Positions 61,071 through 64,000 of a stretch of 64,000 nucleotides of DNA are shown piece by piece. Every line of letters begins with the position of its first letter. The first letter of the stretch is position 1. The notes under the pieces are model-generated. The model was given only the letters and a program-made list of their open reading frames with translations, was not told the DNA's origin and did not search any database. The position numbers and the translations under genes are program-made. Origin of the DNA: Dermanyssus gallinae (lineage: Eukaryota; Arthropoda; Arachnida; Mesostigmata; Dermanyssidae); NCBI GenBank assembly GCA_003439945.1, contig QVRM01002480.1:1-64000 (forward strand). Reading direction: 5' to 3'.

Positions 61071-61419
61071 CATCAGGTAAGGAGAGCTTAGCGCGTTTGC
61101 GTTGTCTAGAAAAAAACGACAACGACGACGGTTTGAACGATCTAATGGCGCAGTCTACAGCAAAGTCGGTCGCGTCATACTAGAAACGACGTGATATGAC
61201 TCAATTACGTTGCACACACATCGACAAGCAACTACACTCGCATAGAGAGATATATGGATGGATAAATGAATGAATGAGCGAATAGATTGGTGGACAGATG
61301 ATTGGGTGATACGGACACGCGATATTTACTCCCGGTACAGCACAGACAGCGAACTAGTTAAGGAAAACTTCCTCTCCTAGCTGCTGCGCCGATCATCGAT
61401 AGATAGATCATTTCTGCAA

Positions 61420-61422
<3 letters not shown>

Positions 61423-61476
<54 letters not shown>
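61423..61476. repeat. (TA)n microsatellite, 54 bp
   Basis: A pure TA run in gene-free DNA. Confidence 0.95.
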
Positions 61477-61479
<3 letters not shown>

Positions 61480-63588
61480 CGAGCAATAGATTCGTGGCGC
61501 AAAAAGAATTGCAAGCTAACTCCTCGACGTTAGAGCAACCCCCGCGCCCTCTCCCCACCTAACCCACCGCATGAACAATCAACCCCCACCCAACGATCTG
61601 GGCCGACGATCGAAGAGGGCACTGAAAAGATAGGGCAGACTCACTGGCTCACCGATCGTGGGAAACCACTCGCACGAACGCCCTAATGGAAAACGCGCTG
61701 CCATCCAACAGACGCGCAGGCTATCTATGACACTACGCTGCCACTGTAACATTGATGAACTGGTGTTGTACGGAAGACAGGAGGCTGCGCCGGCGGTTGG
61801 TACCATTTGCGACTTAATCACTGATATCGTGACGACCAGCGGGTTGTGAACGAAACGCTCGGACAATCGGCATGTGCTGCTGATTTTTATTTTTCTACTT
61901 CAAAGACTCTTTCTTCCTTTGCCTTCTGCTTCGTCTGCTTTTATTCTTACTGATGAGCAGAAGAGCAACTAGCTCCCAATCATATGACAGGCGCGGTATG
62001 ACAGCTTCTCATACCGTGCCGGATTTCTCCCCGCGATTGTTTGACGCGACTTGTTACGCAGTAGTAGTAGTAATGAGGGAGTAGGGCTTGCTGCTCGAAG
62101 TTGCTTTTGCTTCGGCTCACCAGTGCCTCAGATGCCGGAGCGGTTTGCGGAAAATTGTCCACTTAGACAACAATATTAAGCTATACGATATATATTGGTC
62201 TGGTCGACATCAAGACGAAATTGGTGGCCGGCAATAGCAATGTGTCTACAGCAACAGCCAGTGTTACCAACGTCGGCTGACCAAAGACGACAACAACGAT
62301 TGTTGTTGGTCTCAAGTAAATAAATGATTGAGTATCTCTCTGTCTATGTATTATACCTATCTATCTATTTATCTATCTATCTATCAATATTTGTATCTCT
62401 ATATTCGTATATATCTGTCTGCCTACTGTTTGTGTGTTTATCTTCTCTTCCGTTCTTCTTCTACCGTACACCGGTGTCCGCCATGTTCGATTACGTGTGT
62501 CAAAAAGTTGCTCTCTCATATGTGTTGGGGCTGATTGAAGAAACGATCTGCGGCCGGTGCAAAGTGTGATCTCGTCTGTGTTTCGCCTGTTTGGTCTGAA
62601 GTGTCCGGGCATCGTTGACATGTCGCGTCGAATTGCGGCGAATCAGCCCGGAAGTTGTTGTGTAACAACAAATAGAAGACGACGTCACCTGGCGTCGTCA
62701 GCATATTCTCATGCAGCATGTAGTAGGCACAGATCGATCTACACATCGATCGAGAAGAGATAGAGTCGTACGTAAATAGCGCCAATTATTCGAATCTTCG
62801 AATTCGGTCGCAGTGCTGGACAGACTAGCAGTCTGAAAGTATGGTGTTCCTCATCAATAGCATGGCAACGTCGTTACCTTGTTGGTCGCTTGTGTCAAGA
62901 AAGACGTGTGTTGTACTGCATTGTTCGACGTTTTACCGGAAAGAAAAAAAACAGTAACTGAACTAGAGGGGAGATAAGTTGCACGACGAAGGCGCAGATC
63001 GAAGGCAGGGTATGAACGAAGGACAACGTTGGAAACTACTGCGTCGTGTTTTCAACAACAGCGCAACTTTTCCTGCCCACAAGCTCTAGTAGTAGTAGTA
63101 GTAGTAGTAGTAATAGTGGAAGTACTGATGTGATCGCTTTGGCCAGCCCATTCTCCCTTCGGAACCTATACTGCACCATGCTCCTGTACTGTACCCGGTT
63201 TTTTTTAGCAAGAAACAGCAGTAGCAAAAGTAACAATAGCAGCAGCAGCAACAACAACAACAACCACAATAACAACAATTGCCCCGCCCCGATCAATAAA
63301 GAGTCGTTGAACTAGTTGAACTAACGGGCTTTTCCATTAGTGGATATGTGAAGTATTCGTGTTGAAGAAGTAAAAAGTCTTCCCCTCCGCGCCAAATAAC
63401 CGAGAACGTCTAACTGTACACGTCGACACGTCAACACGTCCGCATCGTGTTCTTTCTCATACATCATTCTTTCTTTATTTTCAGTTCTGCAGTATTGCAG
63501 GTTGGTAATCATCTCAAATCATTTTAGAAAAAATTATGTGACTCATTCTAGAGATGTCTTATGAAATACGTGTGTGAGTTGAGAATTT

Positions 63589-63618
63589 TGAGGTGGTATA
63601 CTGAAGTATACCACCTCA
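63589..63618. repeat. Perfect 14-bp inverted repeat with a 2-base loop
   Basis: TGAGGTGGTATACT, then GA, then its exact reverse complement AGTATACCACCTCA. The loop is too tight for an ordinary RNA hairpin, so a DNA palindrome, a MITE end junction or a protein site is more likely than a microRNA. Confidence 0.85.
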
Positions 63619-64000
63619 CAAACGAACTTTACTATCTACTAAATCACAACCGGCGGTAGGTATGCTTTGGCACCGTGTTTCGCACACTTGAACGCACTGC
63701 GGTGTTCACCGTTAACACGGCCGTCCGTTGTAGAAAGGCGTATTTTGCGAGCTGCATCGTGTGAATTGTGCGACATGCCAATTGGCAGTCTTGCCGGATG
63801 TCATAATAACGGCGACAATTCGGTGCTACTGACAATCATTACCTTTGCTACTCTCAAACGTTGTCTATCTTCGCTGTGTTCTGCATGGTACGACTGTTGT
63901 GTACAGTGTCCAGTGCAATGAGGTTGCTTGGCTGGAACACGCTTGCCGCTCCTGCCTGCATAAAAAACCGCTACGTTTGTCTAACGACAAGATTAAGCAG

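Larger units (their letters stand above)
61071..64000. other. Gene-free stretch
   Basis: TA tract at 61423-61476, CTAT units at 62357-62385, AGT and CAA triplet patches at 63085-63120 and 63235-63275, and the 14-bp palindrome at 63589. No recognisable gene. Confidence 0.5.

Noticed and set aside
63589..63618. A let-7-like microRNA, because the arm begins TGAGGTGGTA
   Set aside because: The hairpin has a two-base loop and only 14 paired bases, and the sequence departs from let-7 after the first few bases.

Overview
This window is eukaryotic nuclear DNA, most likely from an arthropod. The evidence is a spliced gene of an arthropod-type extracellular protein family, tRNA-derived SINEs, decayed non-LTR retrotransposon remains and a very large load of simple repeats. 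CpG looks undepleted by eye, which fits a lightly methylated invertebrate genome. A mite or other chelicerate is possible but the sequence does not prove it. No bacterial operon, CRISPR array, rRNA gene or canonical tRNA gene was found.

The one gene I can support lies on the minus strand between about 19.8 and 8.9 kb. Three exons (19795-19401, 16101-13879 and 9268-8897) join in one reading frame across introns of about 3.3 and 4.6 kb, both phase 0. They encode at least 995 residues of a Ser/Thr/Ala-rich, Cys-poor, probably secreted or surface protein. It carries repeated TTYxYxTTxxxxG segments, a GFVDFTT segment and a TGLVKSKTGTKV segment, which I recall from the arthropod DUF4758-type family. 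The 5' end, with start codon and signal peptide, was not found. It must lie upstream, either further right in this window or beyond it.

Region by region: 0-5.4 kb is non-coding with TA tracts and one possible retroelement tail. 5.4-7.8 kb is triplet-repeat DNA with a 32-bp minisatellite. 7.8-19.8 kb holds the gene and its introns. 19.8-42 kb is mostly microsatellite, with two copies of SINE family A, a retroelement C-terminal tail and one unassigned frame with a single stop. 42.1-42.95 kb is a decayed LINE reverse transcriptase. 43-64 kb is again repeat-rich, with one further SINE A copy, two SINE B copies, and an unassigned ORF near 53.6 kb.

The (TA)n tracts (more than 30, several over 100 bp) and (CAA)n/(TTG)n tracts dominate the sequence. 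They explain nearly all the apparent long open frames of poly-Ile/Tyr, poly-Thr/Asn/Gln or poly-Leu/Val/Cys. I found no convincing new multi-gene system. The most informative observations are the reconstructed gene, the SINE families with target-site duplications, the LINE relic, and the way simple repeats meet exons, palindromes and insertions.
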